64,000 nt of DNA from Heliorestis acidaminivorans. Lineage in GTDB: Bacteria > Bacillota > Desulfitobacteriia > Heliobacteriales > Heliobacteriaceae. The notes under the pieces were generated by a model. That model saw only the letters and a program-made list of their open reading frames with translations, was not told the origin of the DNA and did no database searches. Shown piece after piece: positions 28,776 to 38,231 of this stretch. Numbering within the stretch: position 1 is the first letter of the stretch; the number at the start of each line of letters is the position of its first letter. Both the position numbers and the translations under genes were made by a program. The stretch spans positions 266,757 through 330,756 of the forward strand of contig NZ_WBXO01000003.1 in the NCBI RefSeq assembly GCF_008933955.1, in the 5' to 3' direction.

Positions 28776-30446
28776 TTATAGCCTCCAAAGTCCCTTCAAC
28801 TTTTTGAGCAGTTTTTCCTGTCGATTCTCTAAGACCTGCGGTTTCCATTCGTCTTCTTGTAAGACCTGCGTTGTTAATACAAAAGGACTGACACCTTTGC
28901 GAGCAAAATATTCTATCTTTTTGCGCTCAAATTCAAAGTTCTGCGCCTGGCTATTTTTCTTTTGAGTTAACAACACCAAGTTACTTAAACGATGAACAGC
29001 CTTTTCTCTCTCTGCCTGATCAGGAAACCACTTGCACCATTGTCCATTGGGATCAGGATTCTGCGGCAAAACGTGCTCGATTGTTATTTTCGGATAATTA
29101 TAGGTTGCTCCTCCTGATGAAAGCACTGCATCTAAGCGTAACAACAAGGGCATACGTATCTTGGTAATGTTGTAAACGGGGCCATTTAAGGTTTCCACGA
29201 TCCTATTGCATTCGTCCATCGTCAATTGCAGTGGAGAAGAAGGAGCATACATGTCCTCCCCTTTTTGCATGGCCGTCAACAAGCGAGCGTATCGCTCTAT
29301 ACGTTCATTAATATTGAAACGTAAAATAAACAAGCCCATTGCCAAACGTTCTAAATCGCGGAAGTAGGCTAGTAGCTTAGGGGAATCATTACGATTGTGG
29401 GCTAAGTACCAAATAGCAGGAGGTAGCCAGTCATTGTTATCGATTCTGTTTAACCAGCCAAATAGCTCATTGATTGCATCGGCGTTAGAAGCATTTTCAT
29501 AAGTAGCTGTCCGAATGTCGTTCATAGCTTGAGCAAAAGGTATCAGCACTTCATCAATAAATGCCTTGGCGTTGTTAGTAGGCTTTACATGTTCCCGCAC
29601 TTCTTGTAGCACTGTTTTTTCAAGTTTCCGCTTTCTATAGATCATGCGGATATGGGCAAATAATTCCTTAAATCCATCTCGACCAAGATTATCTTCTTCC
29701 GTCTCCCACTTTTTAGTATAGCTATCTTGTATCGACACTGGTAAACGACCAATAATATCTGCTTTTAGAATGTCTGAATGAGTCAGATCCAGGCCACGGT
29801 CGTTTAATACAGAGAAGATGCGATAGGCCGAATCAAAATCAGGTGTCCGAACTACCACGAGATAACAGCGGTTGATAACATATTGAGCCAAGCGAACACG
29901 TTCTTCTTTTGTCATTTTTTCTAAGCGGTTCAAGTAGTAAATAGCATTTTTTTGAATCTTGGACTGGCTATCGCTAGTGGGAGTACTCAAGTCTCTTAAG
30001 CTAGCCAGGCCACCTTCTTTTTGTATGTATTGTTGAAAAAAAGCGGCATCTCTTTCGCGGAGAGTCAGCCGATATCGATCGCTTGTCCCAAGTATGGGGC
30101 TTCCTTCTTCGTACAGAAATTTCGTGAAATGTTGAGCCATATCGGGCACGGAAGCTCGTATTGTGGCAAGTAAAATGGTTAGAGTAGTTAACCGTTGTTG
30201 GCCGTCAACAACTTCCGCCGATGGTCCATCGCCTTTGATTAAAACAATACTTCCCAAAAAATAAGGGTCAAGATTCTCGATAGGAAGTGTTGTATCTTCA
30301 AGATAGGGTAAAAAATCTTCCAACAATTCTCCGGCTTCTTCGGTTGTCCAAGAATAGGGACGTTGATAACGTGGAATGGTGAACACGTAATCATTGCTAA
30401 ATATTTTTGCAAGTGGTTCTTCTGCCGCTCGTATTGTGACTGGCAT
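28776..30446 (-). CDS. DUF262/DUF1524 HNH nuclease, GmrSD family
   Basis: A 556-aa fused protein of the GmrSD/type IV restriction family. The N-terminal DUF262 domain has IPRYQRPYSW at 24-33 and the nucleotide-handling DGQQRLTT at 81-88. The C-terminal DUF1524 domain has an HNH-like motif with IEHVLPQN at 456-463 and HRLSNLVLLTQKKN. Such proteins cut modified foreign DNA in characterised cases. A GGAGG site precedes the ATG. It is next to an MNT nucleotidyltransferase and a type III restriction system. Confidence 0.88.
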   Translation of the reverse strand: MPVTIRAAEEPLAKIFSNDYVFTIPRYQRPYSWTTEEAGELLEDFLPYLEDTTLPIENLDPYFLGSIVLIKGDGPSAEVVDGQQRLTTLTILLATIRASVPDMAQHFTKFLYEEGSPILGTSDRYRLTLRERDAAFFQQYIQKEGGLASLRDLSTPTSDSQSKIQKNAIYYLNRLEKMTKEERVRLAQYVINRCYLVVVRTPDFDSAYRIFSVLNDRGLDLTHSDILKADIIGRLPVSIQDSYTKKWETEEDNLGRDGFKELFAHIRMIYRKRKLEKTVLQEVREHVKPTNNAKAFIDEVLIPFAQAMNDIRTATYENASNADAINELFGWLNRIDNNDWLPPAIWYLAHNRNDSPKLLAYFRDLERLAMGLFILRFNINERIERYARLLTAMQKGEDMYAPSSPLQLTMDECNRIVETLNGPVYNITKIRMPLLLRLDAVLSSGGATYNYPKITIEHVLPQNPDPNGQWCKWFPDQAEREKAVHRLSNLVLLTQKKNSQAQNFEFERKKIEYFARKGVSPFVLTTQVLQEDEWKPQVLENRQEKLLKKLKGLWRL

Positions 30447-30550
30447 GTCGGGAACCTCCTAATTCTTTATCATCTCTAAGAGTAATTGCTTAAAACTTAT
30501 TTATAGCTAGGGGTAATAATACCTTTTTGATACCTTTGGTAGGGCTTCCT

Positions 30551-30856
30551 TCAGCGACTGTAAAATTCCTCTCCAAATCGATCGATTTGTTCTTTTAGCC
30601 CTGCATGTTCTAATGTGTCGTAATGAATTACGTCAAAAAAGTAAGGTAGTGGTAGTCGCTCATTTAACTCTGCATGAATCTCCTGCACTATTTCTTCTGT
30701 AACATGCTCACCGTAGAGAGCGATGTCCACATCCGATCCTTGCTTGAAATTGCCCATACTCCGACTCCCAAAGATTACTGCACGCTCGATAGATTGCTTA
30801 CGCTTTAAGGCATCAAGTATGAGTGCCATACTTCTAGGTGTAATGCCAAAGTTCAT
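30551..30856 (-). CDS. MNT-type minimal nucleotidyltransferase
   Basis: A 101-aa protein with the polymerase-beta-like motif GSRSMGNFKQGSDVD (Gly30-Ser31, Asp42, Asp44) needed for nucleotidyl transfer. Such proteins usually act as the antitoxin of HEPN/MNT pairs, where they modify a HEPN RNase. No HEPN gene is adjacent on either side, so this copy appears solitary, or it may work with the DUF262 neighbour. An AGAGGATC-type ribosome site precedes the ATG. Confidence 0.85.
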   Translation of the reverse strand: MNFGITPRSMALILDALKRKQSIERAVIFGSRSMGNFKQGSDVDIALYGEHVTEEIVQEIHAELNERLPLPYFFDVIHYDTLEHAGLKEQIDRFGEEFYSR

Positions 30857-30914
30857 GTTGTTAGATCCTCTCTCTTATACAGAGCTGGTAATGCTTATAA
30901 GTTGTAGAAATCTG

Positions 30915-30954
30915 ATAAAAGGACTGGGATAGTCAAACAGCCCAGTCCTTTTAT
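30915..30954. terminator. terminator of the type III restriction operon
   Basis: Perfect 14-base arms (ATAAAAGGACTGGG and complement, 12-nt loop), 38 bases after the res stop. A-rich and T-rich ends make it usable in both directions. Confidence 0.88.
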
Positions 30955-30991
30955 CTACTTTATAATTTCTCTCGTCCATCTATCAGCTCGA

Positions 30992-33900
30992 TTAACTTCC
31001 TATCTTCTGCAAAAAATCATCATAATTCTTAGCTTGCTTAAACTCTACATCATAGGCAACTGCTTTGAAGTGTAGCTTACCGCATTTTATCTTGGTCTTT
31101 TCAACGCTTGTTAAATCTTTTTCGGCTTTGTCAATTTTGGTTTCCACGATGAAAAAAAGCCTTGCTTTGTCATTCTCACCTTTTCGAATCACGGCCCAGT
31201 CTGGAGAGTACTCGCCGTAAGGTGTGTCAATGACAAAGCTACCTTTCTTGATTTTCGTATATAGGAGTACCTTTTCATCAACGTCTAGCCTTTTGGCAAA
31301 TTGGAGTTCGCCCTGGCTGTCGAATTTGTAATACTTATGGACAGCTCTGCGCAGTTCGGCGTTAGTTTGAAACACAAGGGATTTGGCATCATCGAGCATA
31401 CTTATGTCTATCTGATCTGTTTCAAATATAGTAGATTCGTCAAAAACATAGCCATCAATAGCTTCATACTTAACGACACCTTTGGCCATATAATCGGTAA
31501 GCTTTTCTCTGATGCTTTGCGTTACAAAATCAAGAGTATCTTGGCTCTTTAGCATATTTACTTTTTCTAGCTTCGATATAATCTTGTAAATGGCTAACCG
31601 AGGTAGCATGGTATGATACATGATATAGTTTATGATCTCGAATTGACTTTTTTGGCTATCCATTCCTTCTAACTCATCGACGAAAATCTGTTGTGAAGGA
31701 TCGGAGAGACGGAATTTCTTTTGCTCGTCAAAATCTGCCTTGCCTGTCTCTATGTTGAATTCTAGTCTTACACTTTTAAAACGCAAAAGCTCGTTTAATT
31801 CCGTAGCTGTTTCTTCTATGAAAGCTTCACTGTTGATTTTCACTTGATACATGGTACGCTGTGACATACGTTTGCTCAATTCGTTCAGTAGTCTCTTAAA
31901 AAACTCTTCTGATATAAAGCTGTGTGCACCATTTTCAACAGGTTCTTCATCGCCATTTTTAATGACAATCTTCTTACTACCTTTGGCTTGCATCGCTTCA
32001 ATAAACTTTTCCTTAATCAGAATGCTGTGTTCCTGAAGTTTAGGGTTGACGAAGGTTATATTTTCAATATTATTGGCCTTTCGCGTGAGTAAACCTTCCT
32101 TGTTAATAATATTTTCTTCAATCAGTTCACTTCTGAAAGATTCGGCAAGCTCCATAATTTTGTCTTCCGCTATGCCCGCATTCTTTAAGGTATTATAAAT
32201 CACATCGTAAGTGACTTCATCTTTGTTAAAGCCAGAGTTGTCATTAAAGTCTTGCTGAAGAGCGGCGGCAAAATGATCGTAATAATCATTGGCGATGACT
32301 GTTAGTTCATTAATCTTTTCATCGGTGCAACGATTACCGTTAATATCAACAGAAAGTCGCAGGCCCCTGCCGATTTCTTGCTTTTTGGCAATGTCGGAGC
32401 CACCTTTTTTTAAGGTACACAGGGTGAAGACATTGGGGTTGTCCCAACCTTCTCGTAAGGCGGAATGAGAAAATATAAAGGCTAAAGGCTCTTCAAAAGA
32501 TATAAGCTCGTCTTTCTTTTCTAGTATCAGCTCAATGCCTCGATCTACATCTTCTTGTGATTTGGCCTTGAGCTTTCCTTCATCCATTAAACTTTCCCAG
32601 TTGTCTACTTCTACAGCATTTTTGTTTTTATCAACAGCAAAATATCCTTCCCTGACTTTCTGGATATTCTTATACTCCTTAAATAGTTGCGGATATTCCT
32701 CGAATAGCTTTTGGCAATTCTTATCGGCAATAATTTTGCTATATTCTTCGTCAAAGATTCGCAAGTATTCACCACGACCATCAACAGCGTTACTATCTCT
32801 AAATTTGTTGACCGCATCGATGAAGAAAAGACTAAGTACTTTGATTTGCTTTCCTTCTTGTAGAATTCTATATTGTTTCTCAAAATGGCTCTTCAAGGCA
32901 AGTCGGATCTGTATTCTTATTGTTTCTTCTTCGCCAATATCTGCATTGTTTTCTCCGACAGCTAGCTCTATAATATCGTCCCATTTTCCGATTCGAAGTT
33001 TCTTTTGTTTATGGGGATCTTCCAGAACAATCATGTTTTTATATTGCTGTAATTTACCTGAAGAGATATATAAGGAATCATTGCCTCGAACTTTGACTTG
33101 TCTTTTGCGGATTGTCCCACCTTGTTCTACATGGAAGATCTCAATCTTGGCATATAGATCTTTGGTGAACTCTACGTAACGAATATAGGGAAAATCTTTC
33201 GGTATCGTTCCGTGAACAGTCTTTACTTCTATTTTCTTGACCAGATCTTTTTGGAATGCATCATACGAATCAAGCTTGTAGACCTGGTTAAACAATTTTT
33301 TATGAGTCGCTGAATAACGCAGTATAAACAAGGGATTGATCAATTCGATTGCTTCTAAGGAAGCACTCTTTTTCTTGTTAGTCCCCTCGATTTTCTGTGG
33401 CTCATCGATAATTACAATTGGATTGATGTACTTGATATCTTCCCAGAGAATCTGACCGTATTCATCGGATTGACGGATCTTGTTCGAATCTTTGTTAAAA
33501 GCTTGTATGTTCATGATGACGATGCTTAGATCTCTCGACTCAACAAAGTTACTACTTATTTTTTTAAGGTTTTTAGAGTCATAGACGAAAGCATGATTAT
33601 GCATATCTAAACCATGATATATACTTTTGAAATGTTCTCTCAACATTTCAATGCTTTTTTCTACCCCTTTACGGATGGCTATGGTCGGTACTACGATCAT
33701 GAATTTGGTGAAGCCGTAAGTTCTATATAGTTCTAGAATAGTCCGTAAATATACATAGGTCTTCCCTGTACCAGTTTCCATTTCTATGGTAAAATTGTGC
33801 CCCTTTAGTTCATAGTCCATTAATAGCCTATTTTTAAGTTGTACTTCACGCAGATTCTGTAAGAGCCTTGATGGTTTTACAATCTGAGGGTTACGAACTG

Positions 33901-34063
33901 GGTCGCTTTCTGTAAGTTTCTTGGCTCTACTAATATTATGGTAAATAGTACCCTCAGCTTGACGACTAACGCCATTGAGAAGATTGACGACTGACAATAT
34001 GGCATCTTGCTGAAAGGGCAGTCCATCTTCAAAATGAAAAGCAATGCGGCTGGTCATAGGCAT
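30992..34063 (-). CDS. res: type III restriction enzyme subunit Res
   Basis: A 1023-aa helicase-nuclease. The SF2 helicase core has Walker A METGTGKTYV at about 95-104 and a DEPQ motif II at 220-223. Motif VI QEIGRGLRL follows. A PD-(D/E)xK nuclease lies near the C-terminus (SPDWAVI ... FIVETKI). Together with Mod it translocates and cuts unmodified DNA between inversely oriented sites. It is five bases downstream of mod, in the usual mod-res order. All key motifs are present. Confidence 0.95.
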   Translation of the reverse strand: MPMTSRIAFHFEDGLPFQQDAILSVVNLLNGVSRQAEGTIYHNISRAKKLTESDPVRNPQIVKPSRLLQNLREVQLKNRLLMDYELKGHNFTIEMETGTGKTYVYLRTILELYRTYGFTKFMIVVPTIAIRKGVEKSIEMLREHFKSIYHGLDMHNHAFVYDSKNLKKISSNFVESRDLSIVIMNIQAFNKDSNKIRQSDEYGQILWEDIKYINPIVIIDEPQKIEGTNKKKSASLEAIELINPLFILRYSATHKKLFNQVYKLDSYDAFQKDLVKKIEVKTVHGTIPKDFPYIRYVEFTKDLYAKIEIFHVEQGGTIRKRQVKVRGNDSLYISSGKLQQYKNMIVLEDPHKQKKLRIGKWDDIIELAVGENNADIGEEETIRIQIRLALKSHFEKQYRILQEGKQIKVLSLFFIDAVNKFRDSNAVDGRGEYLRIFDEEYSKIIADKNCQKLFEEYPQLFKEYKNIQKVREGYFAVDKNKNAVEVDNWESLMDEGKLKAKSQEDVDRGIELILEKKDELISFEEPLAFIFSHSALREGWDNPNVFTLCTLKKGGSDIAKKQEIGRGLRLSVDINGNRCTDEKINELTVIANDYYDHFAAALQQDFNDNSGFNKDEVTYDVIYNTLKNAGIAEDKIMELAESFRSELIEENIINKEGLLTRKANNIENITFVNPKLQEHSILIKEKFIEAMQAKGSKKIVIKNGDEEPVENGAHSFISEEFFKRLLNELSKRMSQRTMYQVKINSEAFIEETATELNELLRFKSVRLEFNIETGKADFDEQKKFRLSDPSQQIFVDELEGMDSQKSQFEIINYIMYHTMLPRLAIYKIISKLEKVNMLKSQDTLDFVTQSIREKLTDYMAKGVVKYEAIDGYVFDESTIFETDQIDISMLDDAKSLVFQTNAELRRAVHKYYKFDSQGELQFAKRLDVDEKVLLYTKIKKGSFVIDTPYGEYSPDWAVIRKGENDKARLFFIVETKIDKAEKDLTSVEKTKIKCGKLHFKAVAYDVEFKQAKNYDDFLQKIGS

Positions 34064-34068
34064 CCCCC

Positions 34069-36054
34069 TTAAATAAACTCAACGCGGTATGCTTTTTTCT
34101 TCGTACCACTGTTCTTTTTCATTTGTGCTTCTAGTCGTAGCATACTGTTGGTTTTTAAGGTAATATCGGCATCAAAGGCACTATCACGGAAAATGATTTT
34201 GCTAGGCATGGGTTCTAAGACCGCTATGTTGTCGATAATGGTCTCTGTTACGTCTTCTTCAAGGCAAACTAAGACTGTATCGGCAAATATATACGTTCTC
34301 TCTCCGATAGACGATACTTTTTCTACTTTCGTAGACAGCGGTATGTCTCTGTGACGAAGCATGATTTCATAGACTACATCAATGTCTTTAGTACCTAGAT
34401 TAAAGTCTAGCTTATCCTTGTCGGCCATGGTGCTTTCATCAATGGTCATTTGTTCTGAATTTATGGCATCGCTGAACCAGCGAATGTTCGTGTCAGCGAC
34501 TTTGAATACTTTGAAGCCTATGTCAAGATTTTCAATGCCTTCTTTGTCTTTGTTTTCTTCTAAGATTTTATCTCCTGCTCTGCGGATGCGTTCTTTGCCG
34601 ATTTCACTTATGTACTTGAATCCAGCTTTGTATGCTTTGCTTTTTTTATCGCATGATTCTGGCAGTTGTATCATTATAAATTTTCGATTACTACCTTTTT
34701 CTGCATTTATTTTCATTACTGAGTGGGCTGTGGTGGAACTGCCAGAAAAGAAGTCTATAATTATGCTATAATCGTCAGTACTCATCTCAATTATTTGACT
34801 TATCATATCTATTGGTTTCGGATTATCGAAAACTATATCTCCAAATAAATCTTTTATATAACGTGTATCAACTGAGTTATCGAAATACCAAAAATTATCA
34901 GGAACTGAAACATCATCATCTTTTAGATAATCCTTTAAACCAGGAGGAGTTTTTGGATCTCCGTACCATATTAGATCTTCTTTTTGAAGTCTTAACAATT
35001 CACTATGAGATTTTCCCCACCCTCTATTAGGAACAATGCAAGGCTGTCCTGTATTCGGATTTATAATTGTATAATCTGTAGGGCCACCTTCTCTGGATAA
35101 ATCAGCATCTTTAAAAACTCCGTTTTCGTCAACTTTATTCCATCTGCTTAAATGAGCATATTTTGGTCTTTTATATAATTGTTTTATTTCATCCTCAATT
35201 TCGTCGAGTGAAAGTCCTTTTTCTTTTAAAGTTAAAAAAGTTTTGTGAATATCACCTGCTCCTTTTTTGGCAATGCGCCATTCGCTTTCTTTTAGATTTT
35301 CCAAGGATTTAGCATAGCATAGTACGTATTCAGTTGTAACACCAATAAGCTTCGCTTGGTTTTTATTTGAGTTATTTTTATGAATTAGCCTTGCAATAAA
35401 ATTCTCTTCACCATAAATCTCGTTACACATTTTTTTCAAATTATCCGCTTCATTATCATCGATACTAATAAAGATAACTCCATCATCTGTTAGTAAATCT
35501 TTTGCTAACTTAATTCTCGGATACATCATAGATAGCCAGTTTGAATGATATCTACCACCACTTTTTTGATTTACAACAAGTCTTTTTCCTGTATAATCCA
35601 ATTCACCTTCTAATAATGAATTTTCTACTTCACTTACTGAATATTTATCTCTATAAATAAAATCTTTTCCCGTATTATAAGGTGGGTCGATATAGATCAT
35701 TTTCACCTTGTTGTAATAACTATTCCTAAGAAGCTTCAGAACCTCTAAATTATCCCCTTCAATATACAAGTTTTCTGTCGTTTCAGGATCTTTACTATCC
35801 TCTGGTATGTACTTCAAGGTCCTCCCAACAACATCTTGATTGGCCAGTTTCTTGGCTTCTTCTTTGCCGGCCCAACCAAGTTCATATCGTTCCGATAATT
35901 TATCGCTGGCACTTTCAAACTGTCCCAGTTCTGCTTTTAATGCTTCTATATCAACTTGTCCATCCTTCACAACGGAAGGAAAGAGTTCGGCTAACTTTTT
36001 TACGTTTTCGTTGATCGGATTGAAGATTTCTTTTGATACTTTAGGAAATTCCAT
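34069..36054 (-). CDS. mod: type III DNA methyltransferase subunit Mod
   Basis: A 661-aa beta-class adenine-N6 methyltransferase. The catalytic DPPYNTGKDF is at 123-132 and the SAM-binding IIDFFSGSSTTAHSVM comes much later, the order of the beta class. The region between holds the target recognition domain, which differs between strains and whose site cannot be predicted here. Length and neighbour Res support type III. No phase-variable repeat tract was seen inside the gene. Confidence 0.95.
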   Translation of the reverse strand: MEFPKVSKEIFNPINENVKKLAELFPSVVKDGQVDIEALKAELGQFESASDKLSERYELGWAGKEEAKKLANQDVVGRTLKYIPEDSKDPETTENLYIEGDNLEVLKLLRNSYYNKVKMIYIDPPYNTGKDFIYRDKYSVSEVENSLLEGELDYTGKRLVVNQKSGGRYHSNWLSMMYPRIKLAKDLLTDDGVIFISIDDNEADNLKKMCNEIYGEENFIARLIHKNNSNKNQAKLIGVTTEYVLCYAKSLENLKESEWRIAKKGAGDIHKTFLTLKEKGLSLDEIEDEIKQLYKRPKYAHLSRWNKVDENGVFKDADLSREGGPTDYTIINPNTGQPCIVPNRGWGKSHSELLRLQKEDLIWYGDPKTPPGLKDYLKDDDVSVPDNFWYFDNSVDTRYIKDLFGDIVFDNPKPIDMISQIIEMSTDDYSIIIDFFSGSSTTAHSVMKINAEKGSNRKFIMIQLPESCDKKSKAYKAGFKYISEIGKERIRRAGDKILEENKDKEGIENLDIGFKVFKVADTNIRWFSDAINSEQMTIDESTMADKDKLDFNLGTKDIDVVYEIMLRHRDIPLSTKVEKVSSIGERTYIFADTVLVCLEEDVTETIIDNIAVLEPMPSKIIFRDSAFDADITLKTNSMLRLEAQMKKNSGTKKKAYRVEFI

Positions 36055-36088
36055 TGTTTCAACCCCTTATGAATTTTTTTATACTTCG

Positions 36089-36221
36089 CTAGTAAATCAC
36101 TCTCAACTTTTTGGGTTTTAGAACAGCCTGTTCAATCATTTTTACTTCTTTTAGGCCCTTTTCAATTTTTTTTAGAAGGAGTGAATATAACAGGGCTTTT
36201 AAATGTTTCTACTGTACTCAT
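36089..36221 (-). pseudogene. small ORF with frameshift at an A8 run, upstream of mod
   Basis: ATATAAGGAGGAGG immediately precedes an ATG at 36221 on the minus strand. The frame reads MSTVETFKSPVIFTPSKK and stops at 36162, just past a run of eight A. Removing one A would continue the frame to 36089, giving a 43-aa basic protein (...IEKGLKEVKMIEQAVLKPKK...). Its end is 35 bases before mod. It may be a genuine broken gene, a sequencing error in the homopolymer, or a slippage-regulated ORF. Function unknown. Confidence 0.5.
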
Positions 36222-36334
36222 ATTTTCCTCCTCCTTATATGTTGACTTGTCTTTAGCCATATCATACCACCTTATCTCTATTCGTTTAATAAAACATAGT
36301 ATCCACAAGATTGTATATTTGTTGAATCTTTGAC

Positions 36335-36425
36335 CCATACGCAAAGACTCTTCATAGAGTTTGCGCCTGAATCTCTTCGGCGTCTACAGAAAAGCTTTTT
36401 ACTGGACTCTTCAACTCTTGCTTAT
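36335..36425 (-). pseudogene. fragment of a chemoreceptor signalling domain
   Basis: About 90 bases closely match 37535-37620 inside the soluble chemoreceptor gene (shared stretch ACGCAAAGACTCTTCA and CTCTTCGGCG, with a 3-base insertion and several substitutions). The orientation is the same. The match covers the region coding for the conserved [11 protein letters not shown] segment. It is not part of an open frame, so it is a decayed duplicate. Confidence 0.7.
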
Positions 36426-36493
36426 CCCTCTTTTTGAGACCCTTATCTCCCACTTTTCAGGTGTGAGAAATTCTGGTTTAACAGGTCTTCAAG

Positions 36494-37114
36494 CTATTTA
36501 TTGGCTATTACGGTAAGTCTTTTTACAATATCGCCGAACAACTTGTCACAGTGCAATATTTTCATGCCTGATCGTTGAATATTCTCTTCTGTTCTACGGT
36601 TAATATTGCTTCCCATATGTCTTAGGACAATTGGATTCAGGTAGTCCATAACTGGGCCCAAAAGAACGTTCTCACTGCGGACATGCTCGAGGAAGTACAG
36701 TTTGCCATCTGGTTTGATAACTCTGCGAAGTTCTCGAAAACCTTGAAACGGATCGGGTACAGTACAAAAAACACAAGCCGCTATAACCGTATCAAAAGTA
36801 TTGTCAGAAAAGGGTAACGCCTGTATATCAGCCACTTTCAATTCTACTTCTGCTTTAGTCTGTGGAAGTTTTTTTACTGCTAATTCTAGCATTCTGGAGC
36901 TAAAATCAACGGCAATTACTTTTACACCTGCCGGATAATAAGGAAGGTTAGCACCTGTCCCGACCCCGGCTTCTAGAACCAGACCCTGTACATTTCGTAA
37001 CAATTGGGTCCGCCATTTTGCCATCATCATCTTTTCCATTGGAGCCATCAAGCGATCATATTTGTCCGCTTTTTGATTATATTTCTCCTTAATTACAGAT
37101 GAATGCTCACTCAC
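36494..37114 (-). CDS. class I SAM-dependent methyltransferase
   Basis: A methyltransferase of the UbiE/Methyltransf_11 type. LEAGVGTGANLPYY is the SAM-binding motif I, AVDFSSRML motif II, ADIQALPFSDNTFDTVIA the acidic region and REL-RRVIKPDGKLYFLEHV the later signature. The substrate is unknown. The frame is open from 37177, but a GTG at 37114 with AAGAGGTGG upstream is preferred (206 residues). The extra 21 residues match the IS3-type transposase fragment that precedes the gene rather than any methyltransferase. Confidence 0.8.
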   Translation of the reverse strand: MSEHSSVIKEKYNQKADKYDRLMAPMEKMMMAKWRTQLLRNVQGLVLEAGVGTGANLPYYPAGVKVIAVDFSSRMLELAVKKLPQTKAEVELKVADIQALPFSDNTFDTVIAACVFCTVPDPFQGFRELRRVIKPDGKLYFLEHVRSENVLLGPVMDYLNPIVLRHMGSNINRRTEENIQRSGMKILHCDKLFGDIVKRLTVIANK

Positions 37115-37254
37115 TTTAGCGCCACCTCTTTTGTCTTTGAGTACCTCGCCTCCACTAGTTTCGTTTTTTTTACCCAATGATAAACTTGTTGGTAGGAGAC
37201 TTCATAAATCTCTGCTGTCTTCTGATAATCTTTATCCAGAACATGCTCTTTTAG
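37115..37254 (-). mobile_element. IS3-type transposase OrfA remnant
   Basis: Translated on the minus strand the segment reads LKEHVLDKDYQKTAEIYEVS then YQQVYHWVKK, a helix-turn-helix typical of IS3/IS150 OrfA. After a shift at an A8 run it continues as ETSGGEVLKDKRGGAK, the usual next part of these proteins. No ends or OrfB are present. The scrap provides the leader and ribosome site of the methyltransferase gene. Confidence 0.7.
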
Positions 37255-37255
37255 A

Positions 37256-37312
37256 CAAAAAAAGCCCCCCTCAGTAGCAGATTTTAATCATTTAATCTGT
37301 CTACCTCAAGGG
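37256..37312 (-). terminator. terminator of the soluble chemoreceptor gene
   Basis: On the minus strand CCCC...GTAG-AGATT arms pair with bulges and are followed by GGGGGGCTTTTTTTG. Located 38 bases after the chemoreceptor stop. Confidence 0.7.
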
Positions 37313-37349
37313 GAGCATATCTCCAACGTAGTGTTGGAGGCTTTTATTA

Positions 37350-38195
37350 TCATACACTTTGCTTGGTCAAATGCTTTAGTTTACCAGAAATCTCCACAAT
37401 ACCCTGAATGTTTTCGTTTATTTCTTGAGCTGAGGAAGCTTGTTTGTTCGTTGAATCTAGAGCATTAGTCGATTTTTCAGTAATTTTACTTAGAACTATG
37501 TTCGTTTTTTCTGTTATATCTTTGATTGTATTGGCTGTACGCAAAGACTCTTCAGAGAGTTTGCGGATCTCTTCGGCGACTACAGAAAAGCCTTTGCCAG
37601 CTTCTCCAACTCTTGCCGCTTCAATGGATGCATTGATGCCGAGCATTTTGGTCTGGGACGATATTTTATTAATGAACTGCAGTGTCTTGGTTATCTCTTT
37701 TAAGTTTTTCTCGATATCTTGTACAGCATTGGTGAATTCAAGCTCTGTCTGCAATACCTCTTCTGACGTACTTGTCAACTCTTTCATTGAGCTGGAGATG
37801 TTCATAATATTTTCATTTAAGTTTTCCGATAGCTTCAATATTTCTTTCCTAACTGCATACCATTGTTCTGTATTTATACCTGTGCCAAGGCAACCAATCA
37901 CATTCCCGTGCTCATCTTTCAATGGAACATTCATGGCTTTGAACGCGACTCCATAGACTTCTTCTGGTACTTCAGCAGATTGTTTTTCGCCAGTCTGAAT
38001 CGTCTTATTAAGCAAAGACTTTTCTGGTATGTCTTGTCCTACCTTCACCTTGACGTCAACTTTATCGCCAGGAAGATAGTACAAAAACTTCTCTTTGTCT
38101 GTTACAGTTAACATAATATCCAAGCCAAGAGCTTCTCTAAGGTAAGGAGCCACTTCATTAAAAGAATTTACAAAGCTTTTTAGATCTACCGCCAC
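37350..38195 (-). CDS. soluble methyl-accepting chemotaxis-type protein
   Basis: A short chemoreceptor-like protein without membrane helices. The first 120 or so residues form a small sensor domain ([18 protein letters not shown] ... [26 protein letters not shown]) seen in cytoplasmic clostridial receptors. The rest is a reduced signalling hairpin whose tip reads [20 protein letters not shown], diverged from the usual [16 protein letters not shown]. The frame extends to 38231; a GTG at 38195 with AAAGGTGG eight bases before it is preferred (281 residues). A decayed duplicate of part of the gene lies about 1.2 kb away. Confidence 0.82.
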   Translation of the reverse strand: MAVDLKSFVNSFNEVAPYLREALGLDIMLTVTDKEKFLYYLPGDKVDVKVKVGQDIPEKSLLNKTIQTGEKQSAEVPEEVYGVAFKAMNVPLKDEHGNVIGCLGTGINTEQWYAVRKEILKLSENLNENIMNISSSMKELTSTSEEVLQTELEFTNAVQDIEKNLKEITKTLQFINKISSQTKMLGINASIEAARVGEAGKGFSVVAEEIRKLSEESLRTANTIKDITEKTNIVLSKITEKSTNALDSTNKQASSAQEINENIQGIVEISGKLKHLTKQSV

Positions 38196-38231
38196 CTGAA
38201 AAACCACCTTTATTGTACAAATCCGGTTCAA

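Noticed and set aside
32535..33179. Long plus-strand ORF of 214 codons within res
   Set aside because: It is antisense to the conserved Res coding sequence, with Ser/Leu-rich composition typical of a shadow frame.
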